From JALORV01 sp963702595 (lineage in GTDB: Bacteria > Pseudomonadota > Gammaproteobacteria > Burkholderiales > Burkholderiaceae_F): DNA of 64,000 bases. The notes below the pieces were generated by a model. It was given only the letters and a program-made list of their open reading frames with translations, ran no database searches and was not told the DNA's origin. The stretch covers positions 186,001 to 250,000 of the forward strand of contig CAVPDC010000001.1 in the NCBI GenBank assembly GCA_963702595.1, read 5' to 3'. Shown one piece after another: positions 7,002 through 15,315 of the stretch; the stretch's first letter is position 1; each line of letters begins with the position of its first letter. A program made the translations under genes and the position numbers.

Positions 7002-9404
7002 ATGAAACCATCGATGAAGCGACCCAGTCGGCTCGCTTTCGCGGCCGCAGCGTTGCTGTGCTTCAACCTGTGGCCGCCTGCGCACGCCCAGGGCGTGAAG
7101 AAGGGCCAGCCAGCCCCTGAGATCTATACCGGCATCATCGTCAAGTACAAGTCGGCCTCGACATCGAAGGTGACGGCCACCAGCGCGACAACGATGCGCG
7201 CAATGGGAGAGCGCGCGCGGGTCAAGATCGCCGCGTCGCGCCGGGGCGCGCTGGACGTGACGGTGTACCGATTCGACAAGGCCACGCCGGCGGCCGAAGC
7301 GCGCGCGGCGGCGACGCGCCTGGCGCTCGACCCAGACGTCGAGTACGCCGTGCCCGACCAGGTGATGCACGCGATGCAGACCACGCCGAACGACACGGAG
7401 TACGCGGCCATGCAATGGACGCTGCAGGCGCCGCCCGCGATCGTCGGTGGAGCGAATCTGCCGCTGGCCTGGCAGCGCACGACCGGGTCGAACACCGTCG
7501 TCGTTGCCGTGCTCGACACCGGCATACGCGCCGGTCACCCGGATCTTGCCGGTCGACTGCTGGCGGGCTACGACTTCATCAGCACGGATGCCTACGCGGC
7601 ACTGAACTATCCCGCCAATTGGAACGCCGCCGACGGCAACGGCCGCGATGCCGACCCGACCGACCCGGGTGACTTCCTCGACGACACCCTGTTGGCGCAG
7701 CTTCCGCCCAACCACGGCCTGCAGACGCGACCGAGTTCCTGGCACGGCACGCACGTGGCGGGCACCATCGGCGCGGCGAGCAACAATGCTGTCGGCATCA
7801 GTGGAGTCGACTGGAGCGCGCGCATCCTGCCGGTGAGGGTGCTCGGCCGCAACGGTGGATCGATGTCGGATGTCATCGATGGCATCGCCTGGGCCGCGGG
7901 CCTAGCCGTGCCGGGTGTGCCTGCGAATGCCAACCCGGCGCGCATCATCAACATCAGCCTCGGCGCGTCGGGCCTATGCAGTACGGTCTATCAGGATGTC
8001 GTCAATCGCGTCCGCGCTGCGGGTGCGATCGTCGTCGCGCCAGCCGGCAACGACGGTGCGCTGGTGGCCTCACAGCCCGCCAACTGCGAGGGTGTCATTG
8101 CGGTCACGGGGCACGCGCGCGACGGCGACAACGCCAGCTATTCCAACGTTGGTTCGCAGGTGGCGATTAGCGCGCCCGGCGGCGGCTGCGGTGCCCTAGC
8201 GCTGATCGATCTCGCGGGCGCACAGGAAACATTCAACCAGTCCTGTGCAGGCTGCCACTCGATCGATTCGCTGCGACAGCAGATCACGCAGCGGGCGCCG
8301 GCCGGCCTGACTTTCGCGAAGTCGCGCGCGGCGCTCAATTCGGCGTTGATGGGCGTCGATCTCGATGGCCAGGACACCGGGGACATGGCCGCGCTGGCGG
8401 TGACACTCAACAACACCGCGCGCAACAACCTCGCCGGTGTCATTTCGCAGATTGCCTGCACTGGCCCGACCGACCGAGTGTTCTCCACGCTCAACCTCGG
8501 AACGACGACCCCCGCCATGGAAGGCTACGGGACCAAGGTCGGCACCAGCAACGCGGCGTCCCACGTCAGCGGCACGATCTCGCTGTTGCTGTCGCTGGCT
8601 CCGCGCCTGACGCCAGACGAGGTCAAGTCTGTCCTCCAGGCCACGGCGCGTGCGCATCCCAAGGACACCTACTGCGCGATGGGAGGCACAGGCTGCGGTT
8701 CGGGCCTGCTCGATGCGAATGCCGCGGTTCAGCATGTCGTGACCAATCGGCCGACCGTGACAGCGGCACTGCAGCCTGCGGCACCGGGCGTGCGGCCCGG
8801 GGCCCCATTCACGCTCGTCGGAGATGTCAAAGCCGCCGGCGGCCGCATGCCGGCGACCACGGGCATGAGCTGGCGCCAGACCTCCGGTCCAGCGGTCACG
8901 ATCCCGGCCGGCAGCGGCGCATCGGTCACGCTGACGGCACCGACGACGTCCGGGGTCCTGACGTTCGAATACGCAGCCACCGACTCGGCCGGCTATGCCG
9001 GCATGGCAGCCGTGGCGGTTACAGTGAACGCCGGGCCGACGCTGCTTCCGGTCGCAGCCGGCAACGTGACCGCGAACCAGCCGATTTCCGGCTCGGTCCG
9101 CGGCAGCGACCCGGAGTCCGACACTATCACTTACGTACTGGTGGCCGGCCCGCCCGGGCTGACGGTCAGTGCGAGCAACGGCACGTGGTCCTGGACCCCG
9201 ACGTCGGCCGGCACCTTCGGCGTCACGGTCATGCCGACCGACGCCTACGGCAACGGCACACCGGTCAATTTCACGATCACTGTCGCACCCGATCCGAACG
9301 CGAAGGACGGGGGTGGGGGCGCACTGCCCGGGTGGCTTGCGTTGCTGCTGCTCGCCCCTGCGGGCCTGCGCGCTGCTCGTCGACAACTTTCGCCGCGCAC
9401 CTGA
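7002..9404 (+). CDS. Exported subtilisin-like (S8) serine protease with a CXXCH cytochrome c-like insert
   Basis: This 800-residue protein has a signal peptide (residues 1-30, cut after AHA), a propeptide-like region, and an S8 catalytic domain with Asp172 (AVLDTGI), His248 (HGTHVAG), an oxyanion Asn in PAGNDG, and Ser516 in GTSNAASHVSG. Between SAPGGGCG and GTKVGTS, where ordinary subtilases have only a short stretch, lie about 85 extra residues containing NQSCAGCHSID (Cys415, Cys418, His419), a c-type heme attachment motif, followed by a helical part with candidate axial Met residues around ALMGVDLDG and TGDMAAL. After the protease come Ig/cadherin-like beta domains (about 590-770), then GGGGALPGWLALLLL and an Arg-rich tail, which resembles a GlyGly-CTERM/sorting anchor. 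It would be made in the periplasm, where heme ligation occurs. No adjacent secretion gene is seen. Confidence 0.88.
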   Translation: MKPSMKRPSRLAFAAAALLCFNLWPPAHAQGVKKGQPAPEIYTGIIVKYKSASTSKVTATSATTMRAMGERARVKIAASRRGALDVTVYRFDKATPAAEARAAATRLALDPDVEYAVPDQVMHAMQTTPNDTEYAAMQWTLQAPPAIVGGANLPLAWQRTTGSNTVVVAVLDTGIRAGHPDLAGRLLAGYDFISTDAYAALNYPANWNAADGNGRDADPTDPGDFLDDTLLAQLPPNHGLQTRPSSWHGTHVAGTIGAASNNAVGISGVDWSARILPVRVLGRNGGSMSDVIDGIAWAAGLAVPGVPANANPARIINISLGASGLCSTVYQDVVNRVRAAGAIVVAPAGNDGALVASQPANCEGVIAVTGHARDGDNASYSNVGSQVAISAPGGGCGALALIDLAGAQETFNQSCAGCHSIDSLRQQITQRAPAGLTFAKSRAALNSALMGVDLDGQDTGDMAALAVTLNNTARNNLAGVISQIACTGPTDRVFSTLNLGTTTPAMEGYGTKVGTSNAASHVSGTISLLLSLAPRLTPDEVKSVLQATARAHPKDTYCAMGGTGCGSGLLDANAAVQHVVTNRPTVTAALQPAAPGVRPGAPFTLVGDVKAAGGRMPATTGMSWRQTSGPAVTIPAGSGASVTLTAPTTSGVLTFEYAATDSAGYAGMAAVAVTVNAGPTLLPVAAGNVTANQPISGSVRGSDPESDTITYVLVAGPPGLTVSASNGTWSWTPTSAGTFGVTVMPTDAYGNGTPVNFTITVAPDPNAKDGGGGALPGWLALLLLAPAGLRAARRQLSPRT

Positions 9405-9603
9405 CGGCGCGGTGGTGACGCGGGCGGCTGCGGCCGCTCGCCTTGCTCCGTGATTGGGTCGCGCGGCACGAGCGGCGGCGCGGCGGGCGGTTGGACCGAA
9501 GTTCAACTGCGTCTCGAGGCGCTCACCGACGCGCACTCCTTCGAAGCGGAGCTCCAGCAGCGACAACCGCCGACGCCCCGCCGGGTGCGAGAACCGCAGT
9601 CGC

Positions 9604-10260
9604 CTAAGTGTTGATCTCTCGACTGGCCGAGCCGCTCTCGGCCGCGATCTGGCGCAGGGCCTGCTCGAATGCCTCGGGGGGCTGACCCCCCTGGATCAGG
9701 TAGCGCTCATCGACGATCACGGACGGCACGGAGTTGATCCCGAGCTGCTGCCATTGTTGTACGCGCTGGCGCACCTCCCGGCTGTATTCGTCGCTGGCCA
9801 GAATCTGGCGCGCGCGTTCCGTGTCGAGCCCCACCTCGCCGGCCAGTCGAGCCAGTACCTCGGGCGCGCCGGGGTTTTCGCCGCGCGTGTGGTACGCCGC
9901 GAGCAGCGCGTGCTTGAGTTCGCGCTGAAGGCCCTGCGTGCCCGCCCAGTGCAGCATCCGGTGTGCGTCGAAGGTGTTCCAGATGTGCTCGCGCGTTCCG
10001 AACGTGAATCCCACCTCGGCGCCGCGCTCGCGGATCATCGCCCGCACGGCGGCCAGCTCTTCGGGCGACCCGCCGTACTTGCGCGCCAGGTGCGCTGTGG
10101 CTTCCTCCCCTTCGGGCGGCATGTCCGGATTCAGCTCGAAAGGCTCGAAGCTGAGCTCCGCCTTGACGTCGTCGCCGATGCGGGCGAGCGCCATCTCAAG
10201 GGAGTTCAGGCCGATCGCGCACCAGGGGCAGGCGACGTCCGAGATGAACTGAAGCTTCAT
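9604..10260 (-). CDS. DsbA-family thiol oxidoreductase, FrnE-like
   Basis: This 218-residue protein starts MKLQFISDVACPWCAIGLNS; CPWC (residues 11-14) is the thioredoxin-fold active site of the FrnE/polyketide-type DsbA relatives. The helical insert (HIWNTFDAHRMLHWAG) and the cis-Pro region GINSVPSVIVDERYLIQGG are both present. These proteins catalyse dithiol-disulphide exchange; lack of a signal peptide places this one in the cytoplasm. Length matches the family. It lies between the heme-motif protease and the di-heme lipoprotein but points the other way, so co-transcription is excluded. Confidence 0.9.
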   Translation of the reverse strand: MKLQFISDVACPWCAIGLNSLEMALARIGDDVKAELSFEPFELNPDMPPEGEEATAHLARKYGGSPEELAAVRAMIRERGAEVGFTFGTREHIWNTFDAHRMLHWAGTQGLQRELKHALLAAYHTRGENPGAPEVLARLAGEVGLDTERARQILASDEYSREVRQRVQQWQQLGINSVPSVIVDERYLIQGGQPPEAFEQALRQIAAESGSASREINT

Positions 10261-10540
10261 CGAGCAATGCTTGCGGTAAGGAAGGGAAGGGTCACCCTGA
10301 ATCGACGAATGATTGCACGGCAGCTCGGCCCAACAGGAAACGGGCCGGCTATCCGACCGTTAGCCCAGAGCGGACCCCGGCAGCGCCAGGGGTTGGTGAA
10401 GGAACCCGTACGACGACGCACCGAGCGTCGCGGAATGGCGTAGCCAGTGAATTTTCCGCAGCAAGTCCGCCGGCAATGCGGCAGCACTCTGACCACGCTG
10501 CGTCATAACGTGCTGGTCACCAGACTCTCGGAGCGTACAA

Positions 10541-12070
10541 ATGCGCAACGCAATGGCCATCGTGACCGTCATCTTCATTCTCAGTGGATGCGGCGGCTCT
10601 TCGCAGGATGAGCCGGCACCCGTCCCGCCAGCACCCGAGACGTTGTCCGACCCCGGTCTGGAAGTCGCCGCTGCGACGTTCGCTGACGCCACTTCCGCGC
10701 CGACCGGAGACGAGCCCGCGCTCCCCAATCTCGTTCCAAGCACCAACGACAGCGGCTTTGCCGCCACATTCAGCAAGGCCGGTGTCATCGACCGCCAGGG
10801 CCCGTTCTTCCAGAGCCTCGGCGCGAATGGACGCAGTTGCTCGAGCTGTCACATCCAGGCCGAAGGCTGGACGATCACCCCTACCGGCGTGCAGGCGCGC
10901 TTCGAACAGTCAAAGGGCCTGGATCCGATCTTTCGCCTCGTCGACGGCGCGGACTCGCCACTCGCGGACGTTTCCACGCTCGACGCTCGCCGTGCCGCCT
11001 ACAGCATGCTGCTCAGCAAGGGACTCATCCGCGTCGGCATGCCGATTCCCGTCGGCGCGGAGTTCGAACTCGTGGCAGTCGACGACCCCTACGGCTTCGC
11101 GAGCGCCAAGGAGCTGTCCCTGTTTCGCCGGCCGCTGCCAACCGCCAACATCGCCTTCCTGAGCACGGTGATGTGGGATGGGCGTGAAACGTTCAAGGAC
11201 GCGACCTCGCAGGACTGCGTGTTGGACACGACGAACTGCTTTGCCTCGCTTCACTTCAGCCTCGACAGCCAGTCGAACAATGCGACCGTGACCCACGCCG
11301 AGTCGAAGTCGATCCTTACGCCCGCGCAGCGCAACGGGATCATCGAGTTCCAGATGGGTCTCTTTACGGCGCAGGTATTCGATCGCGATGTCGGGGACCT
11401 GACCTACGCCGTGCGGGGCGGCCCGGCGGCGCTTTCGAACCAGATGTATTACTTCGGCATCAATGACACGCTGGAGGGCGATTACCGGACGCGGACTCCA
11501 TTCACGGCCACCGGCATGAGCCTGTTCGATGCCTGGTCAGAAGCGCAGCCCGATCCAGGCATCACCAATGCGCAACTGCGCGAACGCGTCGCCGAGAAGC
11601 GCCGTGCGGTGGCTCGTGGGCAAGCCATATTCAACAGCAAGCCCATACTGATTCGAGGTGTCAGCGGCCTCAATGACGATCTCAATCTACCGACGATTCC
11701 CGGCACGTGCACCACGTGTCACAACGCGCCCAACGTGGGTAACCACTCGGTTCCGCTGCCGCTCGACATCGGCGTCGCCGGTGCTGCCCGGCGGACGCCG
11801 GACATGCCGCTCTATACGCTGCGCAACATGACCAGTGGCGAGCTGGTGCAGACCACCGACCCCGGGCGTGCGCTGGTGACGGGTCGATGGAAGGACATTG
11901 CGCGATTCAAGGGTCCCGTCCTGCGGGGACTGGCGAGCCGCGCACCGTACTTTCACAACGGCATGGCCAAGGACCTCGCGGAAGCCGTCGAGTTCTACAA
12001 CACGCGCTTCGAGATCGGCCTGACCCCGGACGAGTCGTCCGACCTGGTCGCTTTCTTGCGAACGCTCTAG
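10541..12070 (+). CDS. Di-heme cytochrome c peroxidase/MauG-family lipoprotein
   Basis: This 509-residue protein starts with a short signal ending in LSGC (Cys17), a lipobox, so it should be a lipid-anchored envelope protein. It has two c-type heme motifs, CSSCH (residues 100-104) and CTTCH (390-394), spaced as in the two-domain di-heme enzymes (bacterial cytochrome c peroxidase, MauG, and the di-heme oxidoreductase group with larger N-domains). The C-terminal block FKGPVLRGLASRAPYFHNG and the helix DLAEAVEFYNTRF are typical of that family. Such enzymes reduce peroxide or oxidise protein side chains using periplasmic electron donors; the substrate here cannot be told. At about 500 residues it is longer than CcpA (about 330), fitting the larger subfamily. 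Confidence 0.88.
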   Translation: MRNAMAIVTVIFILSGCGGSSQDEPAPVPPAPETLSDPGLEVAAATFADATSAPTGDEPALPNLVPSTNDSGFAATFSKAGVIDRQGPFFQSLGANGRSCSSCHIQAEGWTITPTGVQARFEQSKGLDPIFRLVDGADSPLADVSTLDARRAAYSMLLSKGLIRVGMPIPVGAEFELVAVDDPYGFASAKELSLFRRPLPTANIAFLSTVMWDGRETFKDATSQDCVLDTTNCFASLHFSLDSQSNNATVTHAESKSILTPAQRNGIIEFQMGLFTAQVFDRDVGDLTYAVRGGPAALSNQMYYFGINDTLEGDYRTRTPFTATGMSLFDAWSEAQPDPGITNAQLRERVAEKRRAVARGQAIFNSKPILIRGVSGLNDDLNLPTIPGTCTTCHNAPNVGNHSVPLPLDIGVAGAARRTPDMPLYTLRNMTSGELVQTTDPGRALVTGRWKDIARFKGPVLRGLASRAPYFHNGMAKDLAEAVEFYNTRFEIGLTPDESSDLVAFLRTL

Positions 12071-12304
12071 CAGCCGACAGTCTTGCACCTGGCTGGCGTC
12101 GTCGGCATGGCTGTGAGGAAATCGCTTCGCCAGATTGACAAAGGCCGACGCTTCGTCGATCACGGTTCAGCCCGATTGACGTCAAGGGACAGAGGCAGGT
12201 GGCGACTCTCCGGGCCGGCCATGAAGCTGTGCCGGAGAGGTTTGTTCTTCAAAACGCGGCGTAGCAGACGCGTTCTTGAGGGAAGAGGTGGCGACGGCGA
12301 TCCA

Positions 12305-12699
12305 TCCTCGATCCAAGCCACGGTCGATGTTTTCAGGACGACCCTGGGTGGCCCGAACAACGGCAATGCCCTGGGCCGCTCCCGGGAGGTCGTCGCGAAA
12401 TCAACCGGGACGGCGGCGGCAGTACCGTCACTACAGTCCGAGTCACGCTGTTCAATGTGTTTCACAGCGCGCGTGGCGCTCTGGTCACCACGCTCGGCGC
12501 GGGTCTCTCGCAGGCCACACCGAATGGATTGGTATCACTTTTCGCCAATGCAACTTACGCAAAAACGTTCAGCACGTTAAGCCCGCTGCGCCTGTTTGGT
12601 CCCGTGGGCAGTAACGTCACCGACGTCCTGTTCTTTCTGCCCGGCAGCAATGGAGCAGAGGCAGCGACGGTCAGTGGTTTCGGCGCGGCGTTCAGATGA
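12305..12699 (+). pseudogene. Frameshifted remnant of an exported beta-sandwich protein gene
   Basis: Two frames together spell a recognisable protein. One frame gives IQATVDVFRTTLGGPNNGNA (12311-12370). From 12382 a frame one position back gives GGRREINRDGGGSTVTT, then a long run ending VGSNVTDVLFFLPGSNGAEA and ATVSGFGAAF before a TGA at 12697. This order (FRxxLGxPNNG, GRREIN, FGPVGSN-VTDVxFFxPG, ATVSGFGAxF) is that of a family of secreted proteins, often with a sorting tail, that I recognise only by pattern. There is no signal peptide upstream, the frame is broken between 12370 and 12382, and the gene stops right after GFGA where family members normally continue. It is therefore a decayed fragment. 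Confidence 0.6.
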
Positions 12700-12889
12700 C
12701 AGATTGGAATCCGATTGTCTAGGGTTACGTGCTTAAGTAATGGCGGTACCTGAATCTTGGCCTCATCATTCAGGGCGGGATCGTCACCATCGGGTTAAAA
12801 AGGTTGACCCGGTGGCTGCGAGCAGGAGTAAGGCCGAGTGTGAACTCGCCAGTCCTGCAACGTGCCCTGCATGTAACCGAAGGAGAGCC

Positions 12890-13876
12890 ATGATGCGAGG
12901 TAGGGTTTCGTGGCTGCTGGTCGCGGCGTTTCTGCTCGCCGCGACCGCGGCCACAGCGCAGCCCTTGCCATGCTCCTCGGTTTCGCCCGAGGCGCGCGAT
13001 TACGTACGGCAACGCGGCGCTTGCCGAGACATCAAGCCTGCGTCGCGACCCAGGGCGTCGACGCAAGCTAAACCCAAGGCATCCGATCGCCCGACCTCCG
13101 CGCCCCAGGAGTTCTCCGTACCGGACGTGATTGGCCGCAGCGATGCGGACGCTGCCCGCGCGCTGGCCAACTTCAAAGTCGAACGAATCGAAACGGCCAG
13201 CGCCGCGCCTGCCGGTGAGGTGCTAGCTCAGGAGCCCGCGCCCGCTGCGCTTGGACGCCAGGGGAGCGCGGTCATCCTGCGGGTATCGGACGGATCTCTT
13301 GCCACCGCTGCGAGAGCGGATCCAGTTACCACCGCGCCGGTCGCGGCACAGGTCACCGCGGAGGCTGCTCCGTCGACGACCGCGCCTGCAACATACCCTG
13401 CGCCTGGATCGACGGCTGGCCCGATGCTGCCTCAAGTGCCAGCCGTTCCGTCCGAAGCACGCGGTCAGAGTCCGACCGCGCTTTCGGCCAACGCTGCGCT
13501 CATCTTCGGCGCTGGCATGTTGCTCGGACTGTTGTCTGGCGCGCTCTTGATGCGCGCACGGTTACTACGCCGCCAGGGGGCGGTTGGCGAAGTCGCCCCG
13601 CCGCCGGCAATTGCTCAAAGTCAGCAGCCGGTGGGGCGGCAGCCGGTGGAGCAGCAGATTGTCAATCAACAGCCGGTCGATCAGCAGCGGGTCGATCTTC
13701 AGCCGGTCGATGAGCAGCCGGCCGAATCCGACGCCGGCGTCGACTCGCAGCCCGGCGCGATTTCTGCAACCCGATTCACCGCGCGATTCGTTCCAGGCGA
13801 AACAACGATCGTCTTGGCCCCTGTTCAGGGGGCCGATGAAGTCTCAATCGAAGACTCCATCGACCACCATGCATAA
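12890..13876 (+). CDS. Membrane-anchored PASTA-domain protein with Gln-Pro-Val repeats
   Basis: This 328-residue protein starts at ATG 12890, with AGGAGA six bases upstream, and has a signal peptide (residues 1-23). A PASTA-like domain follows (about 75-134: FSVPDVIGRSDADAARAL ... AVILRVSDG), then a Pro/Thr/Ala-rich linker, one transmembrane helix (about 200-222) with Arg residues after it, and a low-complexity tail of five-residue units related to QQPVD (245-277). PASTA domains bind peptidoglycan fragments or beta-lactams in penicillin-binding proteins and Ser/Thr kinases. No kinase or transpeptidase part is present. The PASTA part would be periplasmic and the repeats cytoplasmic. The last codons overlap the start of the next gene by 8 bases, so translation is probably coupled. 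Confidence 0.75.
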   Translation: MMRGRVSWLLVAAFLLAATAATAQPLPCSSVSPEARDYVRQRGACRDIKPASRPRASTQAKPKASDRPTSAPQEFSVPDVIGRSDADAARALANFKVERIETASAAPAGEVLAQEPAPAALGRQGSAVILRVSDGSLATAARADPVTTAPVAAQVTAEAAPSTTAPATYPAPGSTAGPMLPQVPAVPSEARGQSPTALSANAALIFGAGMLLGLLSGALLMRARLLRRQGAVGEVAPPPAIAQSQQPVGRQPVEQQIVNQQPVDQQRVDLQPVDEQPAESDAGVDSQPGAISATRFTARFVPGETTIVLAPVQGADEVSIEDSIDHHA

Positions 13877-14447
13877 CGAAGCCAGGCTGCATGTGCCGAT
13901 CGAGGTCACCGGCGACGACGTCGAGAGGGCGCTGTTCGAGCAGAGCAAGGACGAATCTGCCGTTGCGCAAGTCTTCGAGCGACTACGCGGGGCCGCCGCT
14001 GAACGCGCGGCAAATGAGCTGAACGGGGCGCTCGCAGTCGACATCTTCGACGTGCTCGCACAAGGGTGGGCACAGGCTCCCGCAGTGCACAGAGCGGTCC
14101 AGCTGAGTGCGCTGACAAGGGGGACATCGATGCTCATCAATGTCGATTGGCACAACATCACATCGACGTCACACGTTGTGCTCGACACCCACGTGACGGA
14201 GAGCGCGCTGCCGCCGTTGGAACTGGCGCTCGAAATCCTTGCCGACGTTCAATACGCGACCCTCACCGCGCGCGATGGTGGGATCGACTTGGTCGCGCTC
14301 GGCGAAGCGTCGCTCCATGCGCGTCTCAAGTACAAGAACGTACTGGTAAAGGAACACGCGACGGGTATTGCATGCGTAGCGCGCGACCGGTTCAAGCCCC
14401 GCCCATCTGCACCCGATCGACTGGGTAGCGTCGACTTCCCAATTTAA
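13869..14447 (+). CDS. Orphan 192-residue protein overlapping the PASTA gene
   Basis: The ATG at 13869 lies inside the end of the PASTA gene (the TAA of that gene is 13874-13876), the arrangement of a translationally coupled partner. The product has no signal peptide or membrane helix and looks like a soluble mixed alpha/beta protein: helical N-terminal half (DDVERALFEQSKDESAVAQ), a central RGTSMLINVDWHNITSTSHV strand pair and a C-terminal part with several charged strands. I do not recognise the family. Because its partner spans the inner membrane with a cytoplasmic repeat tail, this protein could bind that tail; this is inference from gene order only. Confidence 0.65.
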   Translation: MHNEARLHVPIEVTGDDVERALFEQSKDESAVAQVFERLRGAAAERAANELNGALAVDIFDVLAQGWAQAPAVHRAVQLSALTRGTSMLINVDWHNITSTSHVVLDTHVTESALPPLELALEILADVQYATLTARDGGIDLVALGEASLHARLKYKNVLVKEHATGIACVARDRFKPRPSAPDRLGSVDFPI

Positions 14448-14527
14448 ACACGACGATCGCGGAGTAGAGCGGCCTTGTCTCGTCGTAGGCCGAAGGGGCC
14501 AGCAGAGTTCCCGTCGCCTGCCTGCGC

Positions 14528-15313
14528 CTACATCTGCCGGAACAGATGCACGTAAGCGCGGCTGACCGGCAGTGTTTCGGGCCGGCCCTTCAGGTGGATG
14601 GTCGCCGTTTCGTTGTTGCCGCGCGTGACATGGCTGACCGAGCCTAGGTTGACGATGACCGAGCGGTGCACCTGTACGAACTGTTCCGGGTCCAGCTGGC
14701 CGGAGAGTTCCTTCAGCGGCGTGCGCACCAGCGCTTCGCCGGGCCGCGTGCCGTCGCCGCGCCAGCCCACCAGCGTGTACTTCTCGTCGGCCTTCAGGAA
14801 GTCGATCTCCTCCACCGGAATCAGCCGCGTCGCCTGCCCGCTGCCGGCGCGCAGCCACCGCAGCCGCGTATCTCGCGGAGTGGCTGAGAGCCTCGCCGCG
14901 AGTTCACGGATCAGCTCGTCGGTCGCAGCCGGCGGCGGCTGCACCGTGCGCAGCTGTTCCTTGAGGCGCTCGACCGTCTCCCGCAGACGTTCGCGCTCCA
15001 CCGGCTTGATGAGGTAGTCGAGCGCGCCGCGCGCGAACGCCTCGACCGCGTACTGCTCGAAGGCGGTGACGAACACGAGGTGGGCCCGGTTGCCGATCGC
15101 GCGTGCGGCCTCGACGCCCGAGAGTCCCGGCATCTGCACGTCGAGGTAGCAGACATCCGGTCGATGTTCCTCGTACATCGCGATCGCCTCACGGCCGTTG
15201 CGCGCCTGTGCGACGACGCGCAGCTCCGGCCACAGCTCGGCGAGCAGCCGCGCGAGCGCCTCGCGCAGCATCGGTTCGTCGTCGGCGATCAGTGCGGTGG
15301 GCGAGCCTTTCAT
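14528..15313 (-). CDS. LytTR-type response regulator (AlgR-like)
   Basis: This 261-residue regulator has a receiver domain (residues 1-120: IADDEPMLREALARLL, phospho-acceptor Asp in VCYLDVQMPG, FVTAF, and the KP pair in DYLIKPVERE) joined to a LytTR DNA-binding domain (about 160-261: IPVEEIDFLKADEKYTLV, FVQVHRSVIVNL). It resembles AlgR, which controls exopolysaccharide and twitching genes. The ATG at 15313 has AGGTG just upstream. An alternative GTG at 15319 would overlap the kinase stop. Kinase and regulator are one transcription unit, kinase first. Confidence 0.92.
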   Translation of the reverse strand: MKGSPTALIADDEPMLREALARLLAELWPELRVVAQARNGREAIAMYEEHRPDVCYLDVQMPGLSGVEAARAIGNRAHLVFVTAFEQYAVEAFARGALDYLIKPVERERLRETVERLKEQLRTVQPPPAATDELIRELAARLSATPRDTRLRWLRAGSGQATRLIPVEEIDFLKADEKYTLVGWRGDGTRPGEALVRTPLKELSGQLDPEQFVQVHRSVIVNLGSVSHVTRGNNETATIHLKGRPETLPVSRAYVHLFRQM

Positions 15314-15315
15314 AG

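Noticed and set aside
8196..9566. Long open frame on the minus strand across the S8 protease gene
   Set aside because: High-GC antisense shadow with no family pattern; the plus frame carries the subtilase motifs.
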